In this document: piece by piece, positions 1-9,115 of the stretch | Layout of the letters: each line of letters begins with the position of its first letter | Numbering within the stretch: the first letter of the stretch is position 1 | Source: Phycisphaerales bacterium | GTDB taxonomy: Bacteria > Planctomycetota > Phycisphaerae > UBA1845 | Reading direction: 5' to 3' | Assembly (NCBI GenBank): GCA_020852275.1 | Contig: JADZBE010000029.1 | Location: 62,001 to 126,000 of the forward strand | Length of the DNA: 64,000 bases | The notes under the pieces: generated by a model | Told to the model about the DNA's origin: nothing | Database searches by the model: none | The model's input: the letters and a program-made list of their open reading frames with translations, nothing else | Translations under genes and position numbers: made by a program

Positions 1-74
1 GCCCGTCTGGAAGCGATCATTCGTCCACCGCCGACGAGCTGCTCCATCACCGCCGCGGCGCCGCCGATCCACAT

Positions 75-113
75 GCTTCATTCAGCATTCTGCATTCAAC
101 ATTCATCATTCAA
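75..113. repeat. CATTC-type simple repeat
   Basis: Short degenerate repeat of cattcaNN words directly after the amidinohydrolase stop codon. A similar low-complexity run of the same words occurs near 27282-27350, so this is a dispersed intergenic motif. Bases 1-74 hold no gene I can support; a minus-strand ATG near 73 opens a frame that leaves the window. Confidence 0.5.
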
Positions 114-1003
114 AACACGTACATCTTCATGCAGAACACGCTGCCGCCGGATTTCATGAACTCCGACGTATCGACCTCATGCACCTCCAGCCCCCGCTCG
201 CGCAGTTGCGCGACGGCGCGCGCGTTGCCGCGCTGAATCACCACGCAGCGCCCGCCGATCGCCGTGGCGTTGCAGGCGAAGCCGCGCAGCGCCTCGTGCT
301 CGGTCGCTTCAATCACGTCGGAAAAGACCGCGCGGATCAGCCCCAGACCCTGCTCGTCGAACGCCGGGGGATAGATCATCGCGGTCCGCTCGTTGATCGC
401 GCAGAAGCTCGTGTCCAGATGGTAGAAGTGATCCGAGTGCAGTTTCAGCCGCAGCACGGGCGCGGCGAAGTAATCGCTGACGGCCTCGTACACCGCCGGG
501 TCCGTGCGGAAGCCGTGCCCGCCCCAGATGAGCGACCGTCCCGGATGCCACACGGCGTCGCCGCTGCCTTCAAAGAGCTCTTCGCCCGGCAGATGCTCGA
601 CCTGATAACCCCGCGCGGCGAACCAATCCGCAAACGCCGGCACTTCGCGCTGCCGCGAAGGGTGCTTCATCTGGCTCAGCAGGCAGAGCCGCTGCCCTTC
701 GACATCCAGGCCCGCCAGCGTCTGGTTGGCGCAGAAGACCATGTCCTCGCAGTTTTCCAGCGGTTCGAGCGTCTCGACGCGGGCGCCGCAGCGGATGAAG
801 GCGTCGCGCACCTCCTGCCACTGACGATCCGCGAGATCGAAGTTGACCCGCCCCAGACTGCCCTCCATGTGCGGGTTCTTGACGTCCACCACGTCGAAGT
901 ACGTCGGCGGACACATCAGCAACGTCGTGGGAAGCGGCGTCTCGTTGCACGAATCCAGAAGCCCCTCGGGAAGCTGATCGATCGAGTCATAAACTTCGGC
1001 CAC
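110..1003 (-). CDS. Amidinotransferase/dimethylargininase-family hydrolase
   Basis: A 297-residue protein of the amidinotransferase (guanidino-group modifying) fold, the family of arginine deiminase, DDAH and ornithine-forming hydrolases. The family's catalytic triad positions are visible: an acidic GSGDAV segment near residue 147, a His in the HLDTSF segment near 197, and the nucleophilic Cys close to the C-terminus in GGSVFCM. The GTG start is supported by a GGAGGG ribosome site about six bases upstream (1008-1013). Expected chemistry is hydrolysis of a guanidino substrate such as arginine or dimethylarginine, in the cytoplasm. The substrate cannot be told from sequence and no arginine pathway gene is adjacent. 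Confidence 0.85.
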   Translation of the reverse strand: MAEVYDSIDQLPEGLLDSCNETPLPTTLLMCPPTYFDVVDVKNPHMEGSLGRVNFDLADRQWQEVRDAFIRCGARVETLEPLENCEDMVFCANQTLAGLDVEGQRLCLLSQMKHPSRQREVPAFADWFAARGYQVEHLPGEELFEGSGDAVWHPGRSLIWGGHGFRTDPAVYEAVSDYFAAPVLRLKLHSDHFYHLDTSFCAINERTAMIYPPAFDEQGLGLIRAVFSDVIEATEHEALRGFACNATAIGGRCVVIQRGNARAVAQLRERGLEVHEVDTSEFMKSGGSVFCMKMYVF

Positions 1004-1124
1004 GAGAACCCTCCATGTGATGGACGCCTACTACTGCTCGTCCGCGCTCGCCAACCAACCCGTAGGTCGGGTGATGCGCCCTGCTCGCTTCGCCTCCGCG
1101 CGCGGCTGGCGGGCATAGCCCGCC

Positions 1125-2405
1125 CTACGTCAGAGCGTACCGGTCCAGCAGCCCCGCCAATCCGCGCTCGCGCGCCAGAAAGTGCATGCGCAGCCTCTCC
1201 GCCCGCGTGCGCAGCGCCGGCGACCTTCCCGCGGACCGGTCGATGATCCGCAGCGCCTCGAAGACGTCCTCATACGCGAGCACCGATCGTCCTCGACAGG
1301 CCGCCTGCGCCCGCGCGAGCCACCCCATCGCCGCCAGCGACGCCATGAATGCCAGCAATCCGCTGACCAGCGGCCAATCATAATACCCCGGACCGAACAC
1401 GCCGCGAGACTCAAGCCGTGCCGTGAGGTAACGGCGGAGCAGGCTGTCAATCCGCTCGGTGTGCGACGGATCGCCCGCGGGCTGCACGTCCTCGACGTGC
1501 TGAAAAGACGGCGTGCCGGGCAGGCCCGGGATCGCGGGCATCCGCCCGCGCCCGCGCCGCATGCGCCCCGCCAGGCGCAGTTGCCGCCAGCGCCGCGCCC
1601 AGCGCCGCGGCAGCGACGCCGTCATGTCGCGGATATTCACATGCTCGGCGTGCGCGAAGACCAGCTCCCGTAGCATCGCAACCTGACCCGCGCTCGGCGC
1701 TCGCGGCGGCGACCCGTCGCGCCCGCCGTCCGCGGCCGCGAACACCATGTCGGCCAGTTCGTCGAAGCGCTCAAGCCCGACGCGCTCCAGCCGGGATTCG
1801 GAAAGCGTCAAGACAGCCGAAACCGCGGCAAGTATCTGGTCCCGCAACGGACGGCCGTGATCCCCGAACAGCGACAGGAACCGCTCGATCATCTGCCTCG
1901 TCTGCTGAGGGGCGAGCCGAATGTCGCGGCAAAGAATCGGCTCCTCCAACGCCACGGCGCCCGGATGCGGCAGTCCCGCAAGAAGCTCCGCTACCGGCGC
2001 TCGATGCTGCTGAAGCGGCGCGCCCTTCGCGTCGGCCACGCTCGGGCAGTCAAACCGCAGCGCCGCCTGCCAGCCCGCTGAAACCGGATAAACCGTGAAC
2101 GGATAGATGCGGCACGCCAAGGGTTTGGCCTGTTCGCCGAACTTGACGTGGATGCGACAAAGCTTCGTCTGCCGGTCGAGAAAGACGCAGGCGCCGTCGT
2201 CATGCTTGTTGAGGACGAACGCCCGCCCCATCCGCACGTACGGCTCGACCCCAAGCTCGCCGCGCCAGTCCTGCCGGTTCAGCCGCATGCGTTCTTCGCT
2301 GCTGAGATGCCCCACGAGGTCGTAGCAGCAGCGCCCGCACGAGTGGCAGGACCAGCGCTGCCCCTCGACGCGCGGCATCAGGATCGGCAACGATCGTGTG
2401 GACAT
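1125..2405 (-). CDS. YkgJ-family CxxCxxCC metal-binding protein
   Basis: A protein of about 426 residues, taken from the ATG at 2405; the frame stays open upstream to 2582 but that extension is low-complexity and unlike the family. Near the N-terminus sits the CxxCxxCC signature (SCHSCGRCCYD) followed by two more Cys segments (DGACVFL..KLCRIH and LACRIYPF), the pattern of the YkgJ/UPF0153 family, which is thought to bind zinc or an Fe-S cluster. The C-terminal 250 residues are Arg/Leu-rich with no domain I recognise. It probably stands alone: 120 bp separate its stop from the next gene. The biochemical role of the family is unknown. Confidence 0.75.
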   Translation of the reverse strand: MSTRSLPILMPRVEGQRWSCHSCGRCCYDLVGHLSSEERMRLNRQDWRGELGVEPYVRMGRAFVLNKHDDGACVFLDRQTKLCRIHVKFGEQAKPLACRIYPFTVYPVSAGWQAALRFDCPSVADAKGAPLQQHRAPVAELLAGLPHPGAVALEEPILCRDIRLAPQQTRQMIERFLSLFGDHGRPLRDQILAAVSAVLTLSESRLERVGLERFDELADMVFAAADGGRDGSPPRAPSAGQVAMLRELVFAHAEHVNIRDMTASLPRRWARRWRQLRLAGRMRRGRGRMPAIPGLPGTPSFQHVEDVQPAGDPSHTERIDSLLRRYLTARLESRGVFGPGYYDWPLVSGLLAFMASLAAMGWLARAQAACRGRSVLAYEDVFEALRIIDRSAGRSPALRTRAERLRMHFLARERGLAGLLDRYALT

Positions 2406-3255
2406 GACGTGAGGATTCTCGCGGGCTGCCGCACCACCCGCAACGAGGCATCCGCCCGCCGTGTCGAGCATGGACAACGACTGCCGCAGCGCCTGGAGGG
2501 CGAACAGGTGGACCCGAAGATCCCCTGGCTCTACGGCTTCAAGCTGGACTTCCGCTTCCGGCAAGCTCCCGCCGGGAGGCAAATCGACTCACCCAACAAG
2601 ATCGCTGCCGAAAGGGGTTGTACGTCTGCTGAGATTCCGGCGCACCCAGAGGAGTTGAAGGTATCTTTCCGCCGTGATCGAAGCACTGTGGGGTACGTTT
2701 TCCGTGGGGTGCGCCCTCGGCCATCCATGTAGGTCCCTTTCGGGCAACAGGTGGCGCGGCGCCGGAAAGGATGTTCATGCGCATCCCTCGTGGGTTCTCA
2801 TTCTATTCCAAAGGGCGCCTGCCGTTTGATTCTCACCAAAGCCGGATCACTATTTTGTCGCCCGGGCTTGCGGGGTCTCTTCGTTCCAGACGCGGCTTGT
2901 CAAGCCAATTGACCAGGCCCGCTGCCGCCACCTGCCCACACGCATCCCCTTCCGCGTTGCTGCAAGGAGTCTCCCCGATGCGGCGTTGCCCTCCATTGGG
3001 CCCGTCCGATCGCAGGCCTTGATCGCCCCGACGGCGTGGCACCCATGCGCCGGTCCTGCCGCGCGGATTCTCAAACGAACAGAATCCACTATCATCCCTG
3101 CCTTGCAGCGCGGGACGCCGGGCCGGTCCGCGATCTGCCCGGACTCTGTTGCAATGCGGGTACGGGCGGGAATCCTGTGTTGCAGACCCCGGCCGGAAAC
3201 CGGGGCCACCCTTGATCTTGCAAGGGGCTCGTGTCCGATTGTTGGGGGGTGCGCG
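2406..3255. other. 850-bp gene-free stretch with REP-like palindromes
   Basis: No frame here looks coding; the longer ones are shadows rich in Arg/Pro. It contains a short palindrome with a three-base loop at about 2569-2581 (CTCCC-GCC-GGGAG) and one copy of a dispersed element at 2608-2643. Confidence 0.5.
2608..2643 (-). repeat. Dispersed intergenic element, copy 1
   Basis: On the minus strand this segment reads GCGCCGGAATCTCAGCAGAC then a stretch ending in CCCTTTCGG. An almost identical 38-base segment lies at 31887-31924 on the plus strand, also outside genes. Confidence 0.6.
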
Positions 3256-3612
3256 ATGCCGGTGATTGCCAAGACGGTCGGTCTGCTGATGATCTCGAAC
3301 GTGTTCATGACATTTGCGTGGTATGCGCACCTCAAGGAGCTGAGCCACAAACCGTGGATCATCGCAGCGCTGGTGAGCTGGGGGGTCGCGCTGTTGGAAT
3401 ACCTGTTTCAGGTTCCGGCCAACCGGATCGGGCACACGGCGCTGAACGTTGGGCAGCTCAAGATTTTACAGGAGATCATTACACTGGGCGTGTTTGTCCC
3501 GTTCTCACTATTTTACCTCAAGGAACCGCTGAAGCTGGACTATGCGTACGCAGGGTTGTGTTTATGCGGCGCTGTATTCTTCGTGTTCCGCGGCAAGATG
3601 GGCCTGGCGTAG
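3256..3612 (+). CDS. DUF486 (DMT-superfamily) small membrane protein
   Basis: A 118-residue protein with four hydrophobic segments (about 5-24, 34-52, 67-88 and 94-112). Length, the SWGVALLEYLFQVPANRIG segment and the KEPLKLDY segment match the DUF486 family, distant relatives of drug/metabolite transporters. I start it at the ATG at 3256; the frame is open upstream but that part is not hydrophobic and does not resemble the family. Substrate and physiological role are unknown. It is a single-gene unit, with gene-free DNA on both sides. Confidence 0.8.
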   Translation: MPVIAKTVGLLMISNVFMTFAWYAHLKELSHKPWIIAALVSWGVALLEYLFQVPANRIGHTALNVGQLKILQEIITLGVFVPFSLFYLKEPLKLDYAYAGLCLCGAVFFVFRGKMGLA

Positions 3613-3945
3613 CCGGCGGCTCGGGTAAGGTGGCGAGTCGGCCACGCGGTAGCCGTAGGGAAGCGTTCTTGCGAGTTGTCTGCAGATCACTTTCTGCCTC
3701 GGCAAACAAGTTTGGCGTTCGAGCCTCGACGCTGCCGGCGAGGTTGAAGGTCTTCGGAGCGACAAAGTCCGCCAGCGGATGGGCGGCTCGGTATTGGAAC
3801 GACATGAACGTCGGCTTGGAGCGCCGACATACCCACTCGTCGGGTCGGAAAGGCGAACCGCCCTGTTTTCGGCTCGGAGACCCGGCCTACCCACGTCCTC
3901 AGGGAGAGCCAACCTGCCAGAATATCGGCTCGGAGGGCTGACCCA
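3613..3945. other. Gene-free stretch
   Basis: No credible coding frame. Between about 3820 and 3920 there are short reiterated words (GGCTCGGAG) but no clear repeat unit. Confidence 0.4.
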
Positions 3946-3951
3946 CCCGTT

Positions 3952-4033
3952 GCGCCACCTGCTTGCACACCTTCTTCGCCGCGTCGGTCAGGTCCGTCGC
4001 GGCGATGAGCTGCGGGATCGCCGCTTCGCGGAG
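3952..4033 (-). pseudogene. Fragment of the sucC 3' end
   Basis: About 82 bp that closely match, with only a few mismatches, the last codons of the intact sucC gene at 5962-7125. Translated on the minus strand it gives [19 protein letters not shown] and KKVC, against [19 protein letters not shown] and KKVC in the intact gene. The sucC stop codon is not kept; the frame continues to about 3899. The match ends abruptly at about 4033, where the sequence joins the reading frame of the next small ORF. It lies about 2 kb from the parent and in the same orientation. Confidence 0.85.
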
Positions 4034-4038
4034 CGCCG

Positions 4039-4188
4039 GGAAACAACCTTGAGAAACCCCTCGACGGTTTCCCCGCCTTCCTCCCAAAGCTTCGCGCGAG
4101 CCGTGCGCACTTCGGCTACAACGGGGTCGTCCGGCCAGGCCGGGAGGGTTTCTCCATTTGATGTTCTGGTTCTCGGCTTCTTCTTCAA
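4039..4188 (-). pseudogene. Small antitoxin-like ORF, 3' end replaced
   Basis: The first ~50 codons from an ATG at 4188 encode a charged peptide with the segment DPVVAEVRTARAKLWEEGG, resembling small uncharacterised proteins often found beside toxin genes (motif W/P-D-P-[IV]-V-x-E-V-R-x-x-R). After about codon 50 the frame runs into an Arg-rich shadow of the sucC fragment, so the natural C-terminus seems to be lost. It lies downstream of the MNT-HEPN pair on the same strand. Family resemblance is from memory and only moderate. Confidence 0.45.
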
Positions 4189-4493
4189 GGCATTGCCTCC
4201 AACCTGCCTCAGATGGAATCAGCGTTGGCGAACCTCCCCATTCGACCGAGTCCCGGGCATTCTGGAGATCAACGAGCCCGTGGATGCGGTCTCCTTGTGG
4301 CGCGCTGCAGTGGGCGCGTCGGGTTTGGCGAAGTATTCTCGATCGACCATCATTTGCCGGGTTACGACGGGGGCGGCCGGATCGAGCTGCCGCCGTGCGG
4401 AGGTTTTGGAGCGGTGTTCACGGGCACGCCGACGGGCCATCCGGCTTTCATTCGATCAGCCCAAACAGGAAGCGCATGCCCACTTCAACCAGG

Positions 4494-4913
4494 TCAGTGT
4501 CGCCGATTCCTCCTTTTGGTCTTCTGTCTGCCGGAAGTACCAAATGCCTCCAGAACGCCTGTTCGGACGAGACTCGCTATTCTGACCGCCTCCCGAGCCT
4601 GTTCGCGCGACGCATTCGAACCTGGGTAACGGAAACGAACTGCATAGTCCGTCAAACAGGTGAGGTGTTCGCGCATCAGTTCCCATTCCGGCTCCAAGGG
4701 CGAAAGGAGTTTGAGCAGAGCCGTCAGATCATGCGTCTTCGGGAATCGAACTTTCGCTACAAGCAGGCGGGCCTTGAGGAGCTTCTCCGGTCATTGTTGT
4801 GCACAAAAGCAGGCCAGGTCGTAGTTGGGCGATTGCCTTGCCCTCAACTCACGCTGGGCGCTTTGAAAGTCGGCTTCGGCCTTTTCGAGCCACTCCCGCG
4901 TTACGCTGGTCAT
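4494..4913 (-). pseudogene. HEPN-domain toxin gene with in-frame TGA at codon 41
   Basis: The minus-strand frame from the ATG at 4913 to the stop at 4494-4496 would give a 139-residue HEPN-domain protein, the toxin half of MNT-HEPN pairs. Residues 1-40 end in CFCAQQ, where HEPN proteins typically continue QQ[CA]AEK; here codon 41 (4793-4791) is TGA, and the same frame continues PEKLLKA, the conserved FPKTHDLTALL segment and a helical TDYAVRFRYPG segment. Both halves are good HEPN sequence in one frame, so a single base change (for instance TGC to TGA) is the simplest reading. The start overlaps the upstream nucleotidyltransferase gene by 65 bp, as expected of a coupled pair. Confidence 0.8.
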
Positions 4914-5214
4914 AAAGGACAATTCCCTCATCAAGCACGTCGTGTAGAAACCAATCGTTCTCACTCAGCCTTCGCCGAACCTCGCCTTCAGTCCGGGCAA
5001 TGAGGTCCATTGGAAACCCGGCCTCCAGCCGGAGTCGGATATCCAGTGAGCGACTTGCGGCATCGCCTCTACCCGGAAGAATGACAAGCAGGTCCACGTC
5101 CGAGTCAACCGTTGCGTCGCCGCGCGCGTATGATCCGAAGAGGATGATCCGCTGCGGATGGAACTCCCGCGCGATGGCGTCGGCGTAGGATTGGATATCG
5201 CTCAAGAGTACCAT
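4849..5214 (-). CDS. MNT-type minimal nucleotidyltransferase (antitoxin of a HEPN pair)
   Basis: A 121-residue minimal nucleotidyltransferase. The hallmark GSx10DxD motif is complete: GSYARGDATVDSDVD at about residues 27-41. A third acidic residue in the MDLI segment near 70 fits the family. Such proteins pair with HEPN toxins and in the MntA-HepT system silence the toxin by adding nucleotides to it. The last 20 codons, Arg/Lys-rich, overlap the start of the HEPN gene. Because the HEPN partner carries a stop codon, this antitoxin may now be without a functional toxin. Confidence 0.85.
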   Translation of the reverse strand: MVLLSDIQSYADAIAREFHPQRIILFGSYARGDATVDSDVDLLVILPGRGDAASRSLDIRLRLEAGFPMDLIARTEGEVRRRLSENDWFLHDVLDEGIVLYDQRNAGVARKGRSRLSKRPA

Positions 5215-5329
5215 GCAGGATCTGCCTATTTGGAATCGTCAACCGCTCCGCTTCCGCAGCAACAAAATCTCACGCCTCCGCCGTGCGGTTCTCCCCCACT
5301 TGACACCCGGCAAGCTCGTAGGGTGCCGA

Positions 5330-5914
5330 TCATACCGCAGTTCCAGAAGGTCCTAGCAACTCCGCCTTGGGATCGCCATTCGGTTCAACACGCAGTAATG
5401 CCCTGACTTTGCCTGTCTTGTCAAAGAACTCCAATCGCGGTTCGACCCAATCCCCGCTTAGCGTCGCCCGAAGCTGGCCGTTGTAGTCGAATAACGCGAG
5501 GGCGTGGCCATGTCGATAGGGCTCAAATGATGCGAGGGCTTGTTTAGGGTCCGCTCCAGCATCCCCAAACACCCTCAACGTTCCGCCAGGACCAATTCTT
5601 ACTCGAGTAGTGAGTTTGTCTTTCTCGGTAAACAACGAGAGCTGCAGTTCACTCTTATCCATCTCCAGAACGGCGCGGCATGGGCCGGCGCCGTCTTCCA
5701 GCACAATACGGGACGCCCGCACCTCATGGACGTTGTCCTTTTTTTGAGCTTGCGCCATCGCCGGTACAACGCCCACGATCGAAGCAGCCGCTATCAAGAG
5801 GAGAAGCACTGAGAGAGTGACCAGCGTGAGCAGCTTTCGCTTCGCTTTGATGACAAACTCCTGGTGTTTCGTCACCATCAGATCCAATTCAGCCAATCTC
5901 TCCTCAGTCGTCAT
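5330..5914 (-). CDS. Hypothetical membrane-anchored protein
   Basis: A 194-residue protein with a cytoplasmic charged N-terminus (1-27), one transmembrane helix at about 28-52 and an extracytoplasmic part made of short beta-like repeats with the pattern V/L-x-L-E-D-x-x-G-x-x-R-A-x-L (VRASRIVLEDGAGPCRAVLE, then similar segments near 125-190 ending DKTGKVRALLRV). The repeats suggest a small beta-propeller or beta-helix. A GGGAG ribosome site lies eight bases before the ATG at 5914. I do not know a characterised homologue. Confidence 0.65.
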   Translation of the reverse strand: MTTEERLAELDLMVTKHQEFVIKAKRKLLTLVTLSVLLLLIAAASIVGVVPAMAQAQKKDNVHEVRASRIVLEDGAGPCRAVLEMDKSELQLSLFTEKDKLTTRVRIGPGGTLRVFGDAGADPKQALASFEPYRHGHALALFDYNGQLRATLSGDWVEPRLEFFDKTGKVRALLRVEPNGDPKAELLGPSGTAV

Positions 5915-5961
5915 ACCGCCGCTCCCTTCGTTAGATTCCTAAATCACGCCGAATTCGTGAT

Positions 5962-7125
5962 TCACGCCACCTTCGCGCACACCTTCTTCGCCGCGTCGGT
6001 CAGGTCCGTCGCGGGGATGAGCTGCGGGATCGCCGCTTCGCGGAGGAGTTCGCGGGCGCGATCGACGTTTGTGCCTTCCAGGCGCACCACGACCGGCACC
6101 TTGAAGCCCACCTCCTTCGCGGCCGCGATGAGCGCCTCGGCGATCGTGTCGCACTTGGCGATGCCGCCGAAGATATTGACCAGCACGCCCTTGACCTTCG
6201 AGTCGGACAGGATGATGCGGAACGCTTCGATCGCGCCGTCCTTGGTCACGCTGCCGCCCACGTCGAGGAAGTTCGCCGGCATGCCGCCGTGCAGCTTGAT
6301 GATGTCCATGGTGGCCATCGCCAGCCCCGCGCCGTTGACCAGGCAGCCGATGTTGCCGTCCAGCGCGATGTACGAAAGGTTATGCTCCTTGGCGCGCAGC
6401 TCGTTGGCGTTCTCCTCCGCCGGGTCGAACATTTCCAAGAGGCGCTCATGGCGGAAGGTGGCGTTGTCGTCGAAGTTCATCTTGGCGTCGATCGCCAGAA
6501 TCTCCCCCTTCGGCGTGCGCACCAGCGGGTTGATCTCCGCCAGCGCGCAGTCGTATTCGTAAAAAACCTTCACCAGCCCGCGGATGATCCTGCCCGCCGC
6601 GTCGGCCTGCGCCTTCTCCGTGAACCCCAGCGCCACGACGAGCTTGCCCACCTGCGCGTCCTGCAAGCCTTTCACCGGGTCGAGCCATTCTTTCACGATG
6701 GCCTGCGGATTCCGCTTGGCGACTTCCTCAATCTCCACGCCGCCCTCGCGCGAGACCATCACCACCGGGCAGCGCTTCGCGCGATCGACCACGACGGCGA
6801 CGTAGGATTCGCTCTCGATGTCCACCGCCGAGGCGATCAGCAGTTTCTTGACCGCGATGCCATCCGGTCCCGTCTGCACCGACACCATGCGGTTTTTCAG
6901 CATGAACTCCGCCGCGGCCTTGACCTCCGCCTCGCTGTCGCACAGCTTGACGAACCCGGCCTTGCCGCGCCCGCCGGCGAAGACCTGCGCCTTGACGACG
7001 ACCTTTCCGCCGATGCGGCGGTGCGCCTCCACGGCCTGCTGGACGGTGTCCACCACGCTGGAGGCGGGCACGGGCGCGCCGGTTTCAGAGAGCAACTGTC
7101 GAGCCTGGTATTCGTGAATCTTCAT
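5962..7125 (-). CDS. sucC: Succinate-CoA ligase (ADP-forming) beta subunit
   Basis: A 387-residue protein, the usual SucC length. It begins [12 protein letters not shown] as in the family, carries the ATP-grasp segments ([15 protein letters not shown] at about 44-58, ALAEINPLV near 195) and the C-terminal [16 protein letters not shown] segment that contacts the alpha subunit and CoA. It joins succinate and CoA with ATP use, or the reverse, in the TCA cycle. sucD, the usual partner just downstream, is not next to it; downstream lies the membrane protein at 5330-5914. A partial copy of the last codons lies at 3952-4033. Confidence 0.97.
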   Translation of the reverse strand: MKIHEYQARQLLSETGAPVPASSVVDTVQQAVEAHRRIGGKVVVKAQVFAGGRGKAGFVKLCDSEAEVKAAAEFMLKNRMVSVQTGPDGIAVKKLLIASAVDIESESYVAVVVDRAKRCPVVMVSREGGVEIEEVAKRNPQAIVKEWLDPVKGLQDAQVGKLVVALGFTEKAQADAAGRIIRGLVKVFYEYDCALAEINPLVRTPKGEILAIDAKMNFDDNATFRHERLLEMFDPAEENANELRAKEHNLSYIALDGNIGCLVNGAGLAMATMDIIKLHGGMPANFLDVGGSVTKDGAIEAFRIILSDSKVKGVLVNIFGGIAKCDTIAEALIAAAKEVGFKVPVVVRLEGTNVDRARELLREAAIPQLIPATDLTDAAKKVCAKVA

Positions 7126-7331
7126 CGTACTCTTTTCCCGCGGTTCAAGTTGGTCATGGTTGCGCCCGCTTCGGGCGACCGTCGGCGGGGCGCTTGGCAG
7201 CCGATCGCGCCGAAGGCGCAGCCGGATTCTCCCGCTGCGTGGAAGATTGTCCAGTTGTGCAGCGCAGGGTGTCCCCGTGGGGCGAGGTCCGGTATGATCC
7301 CCGCCAAGCTCGAGGGGAGTCCGACTGGATC

Positions 7332-7799
7332 ATGGCAAAAATGCATCAACCCGTGCCCGACGTGCTGTCGCTGGTCGTCTGCGACCAGATCATCACCGAC
7401 CGCCTCACCGGCAAGCAGTCGCTGATCGGCATGTTCAGCACGATCAACGCGTTCAACTTCCCGGCCGTCCACGGTCAGCTTTGCGTGTTCTGCTCGCTGA
7501 CGGATGGCCATGGCGAAACACCGCTGACCATCCGCTTTGTCGATTCCAACGAAGCGCGCCCGCCGCTGGTCGAAGGGCACGGCAAGGTCATCTTCAAGAA
7601 CCCCAGGAGCATCGCGAACCTGACGCTGCAGTTTCACGGGCTGCGCTTTCCCGCGCCCGGCGAATACCGCGTGCAGATCTGGTGCGAAAGCGAGCTGCTG
7701 CGCGAGGCGCGCCTCACTCTCGTTCAGGCCCGTCAGCCTCAGCCGCCGCCGCAGTCTGGCGAGCCGCCCGCGCCGGCCGACGGCGGGGATGAGGTCTGA
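7332..7799 (+). CDS. DUF6941-like protein
   Basis: A 155-residue soluble protein from the ATG at 7332 (the frame is open upstream to 7194 but that part lies in intergenic-type sequence). The segment CDQIITDRLTGKQSLIGMFS and the later FPAPGEYRVQIWCE resemble DUF6941, a beta-sandwich family seen mainly in planctomycetes and relatives. The last 25 residues are Pro/Ala-rich. Function unknown. It is divergently oriented from sucC across 206 bp, which must hold both promoters. Confidence 0.6.
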   Translation: MAKMHQPVPDVLSLVVCDQIITDRLTGKQSLIGMFSTINAFNFPAVHGQLCVFCSLTDGHGETPLTIRFVDSNEARPPLVEGHGKVIFKNPRSIANLTLQFHGLRFPAPGEYRVQIWCESELLREARLTLVQARQPQPPPQSGEPPAPADGGDEV

Positions 7800-8112
7800 T
7801 CGCCGCGCGGCGCGTTGAAGGTGCGAAATGAACCCCCTCGCCTTGCGCCACCGGTCCGCTGCTGTGGACCCGTGCCGCGCGACCGTGCGATTCCCCCACG
7901 CCGCTCAGCAGCGTGATCCGGTCATGGCGCGCAGCCGCGCCGGAATTGCGCGATTGAATCCTCATCGTGGAGATCGGCCTCTGTCGCCCGCCGCCATTTC
8001 AGCCGACGAATGCTATACTCCGGGCGGAGGAGTCCCGGTTCGCCGGTCGGCGCGGCGCGAGCGCGCACGGCGTCATCACGGCGCCGCGCGGCGGCTGTGT
8101 GCGGAGAGATGC

Positions 8113-8907
8113 ATGGGTCCGGTCGCCGTTCGATGTCACGATGTTCCCTTCGCCGCGCAGGACACGGCGCTGGACGGGCTGCGCATCGCGCACATCTCCG
8201 ATCTGCACTTCCGCCGGTGGAACGACGTGCTGGCGACCGCGTCCAAGCTGCTGGCGTCGCTCGACTACGACGTCCTTGCAGCCACGGGGGACTACGCACA
8301 TTGGCCGCGGCACTGGCACAAGGCCGTCGAGTTGATGAAACGGTTTTTCGAGCCGATCGCCGGAAGAGAAGGGCTTTACGCCACGCTGGGCAATCACGAT
8401 CACGAGAACATCGCCGGCGACCACGGGCTGCCGATCCAGTTTCTGCGCGACGAGTCGGTGATCATCGAGCGCGGTTCGGCGAAGGTGGCGCTGGCGGGCG
8501 TGGATCAGCTCAAGAAGCGCGGCGGGGAGTTGCACAAGGCACTGGCCTGCGCGGACGGCGTGCCGACGGTGCTGCTGGCGCACTATCCGTCCACGGTGTA
8601 TCGACTGCCGCCGGGGAGGGTCATGCTCCAGCTTTCCGGGCACACGCATGGCGGGCAATGGCGGCTGCCCTACATCGGCTGCCTGTGGGGCAACGATCGC
8701 ATTCATCCGCGCTACGCTTGGGGGTTGCACCGCATCGGACAGACGCAGCTCCACGTTTCGGCCGGGCTGGGCACGTCGTTGCCCCTCCACGCGCGAATCA
8801 ACTGCCCGCCGGAGATTACGATCCTCACGCTGCGCCCGCTGAAGTGCGCCACGGTGGCCTCGCCCTCTGCCGCGCGACCCTCACTGACCTGCGGCGCGGC
8901 GCGCTGA
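8113..8907 (+). CDS. YkuE-like metallophosphoesterase
   Basis: A 264-residue calcineurin-like phosphoesterase. The metal-binding motifs are all present in order: SDLH (29-32), TGD (58-60), GNHD (93-96), AHYP (156-159) and GHTHGG (176-181). I start at the ATG at 8113, just after a GGAGAG ribosome site; the frame remains open to 7828 but that extension is Arg-rich. Relatives such as YkuE act on UDP-diacylglucosamine-like lipids or other phosphodiesters; substrate cannot be assigned. No signal peptide is visible from this start. The 310 bp upstream (7800-8112) show no other gene. Confidence 0.9.
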   Translation: MGPVAVRCHDVPFAAQDTALDGLRIAHISDLHFRRWNDVLATASKLLASLDYDVLAATGDYAHWPRHWHKAVELMKRFFEPIAGREGLYATLGNHDHENIAGDHGLPIQFLRDESVIIERGSAKVALAGVDQLKKRGGELHKALACADGVPTVLLAHYPSTVYRLPPGRVMLQLSGHTHGGQWRLPYIGCLWGNDRIHPRYAWGLHRIGQTQLHVSAGLGTSLPLHARINCPPEITILTLRPLKCATVASPSAARPSLTCGAAR

Positions 8908-9115
8908 GCCTGACCCTCGCGCGGGGATTCGGGCGCATCGCAGGAGCCGCGCCGGTCAGGAGCGGAATCGCGCTGCCTGCGTGTCGGATGAACTTCGGTT
9001 GCGAGGCATCCCGTTTGCGAAGCATCCCGTTTGCTGAAGATTGTTGAGCTGTGCGATTCCGGTCACCCCGCGAACTCGACGGGGCTTCCTGTCAGCCCGT
9101 GGTCAAAGTCAACAC

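Noticed and set aside
4605..4635. tRNA-like TTCGAA loop
   Set aside because: No acceptor or anticodon stems can be formed around it, and the bases are part of the HEPN reading frame.
4780..4800. Selenocysteine in the HEPN toxin
   Set aside because: The only near hairpin (GGAG-AAG-CTCC) starts three bases after the TGA, too close for a bacterial SECIS loop, and HEPN proteins are not known selenoproteins.
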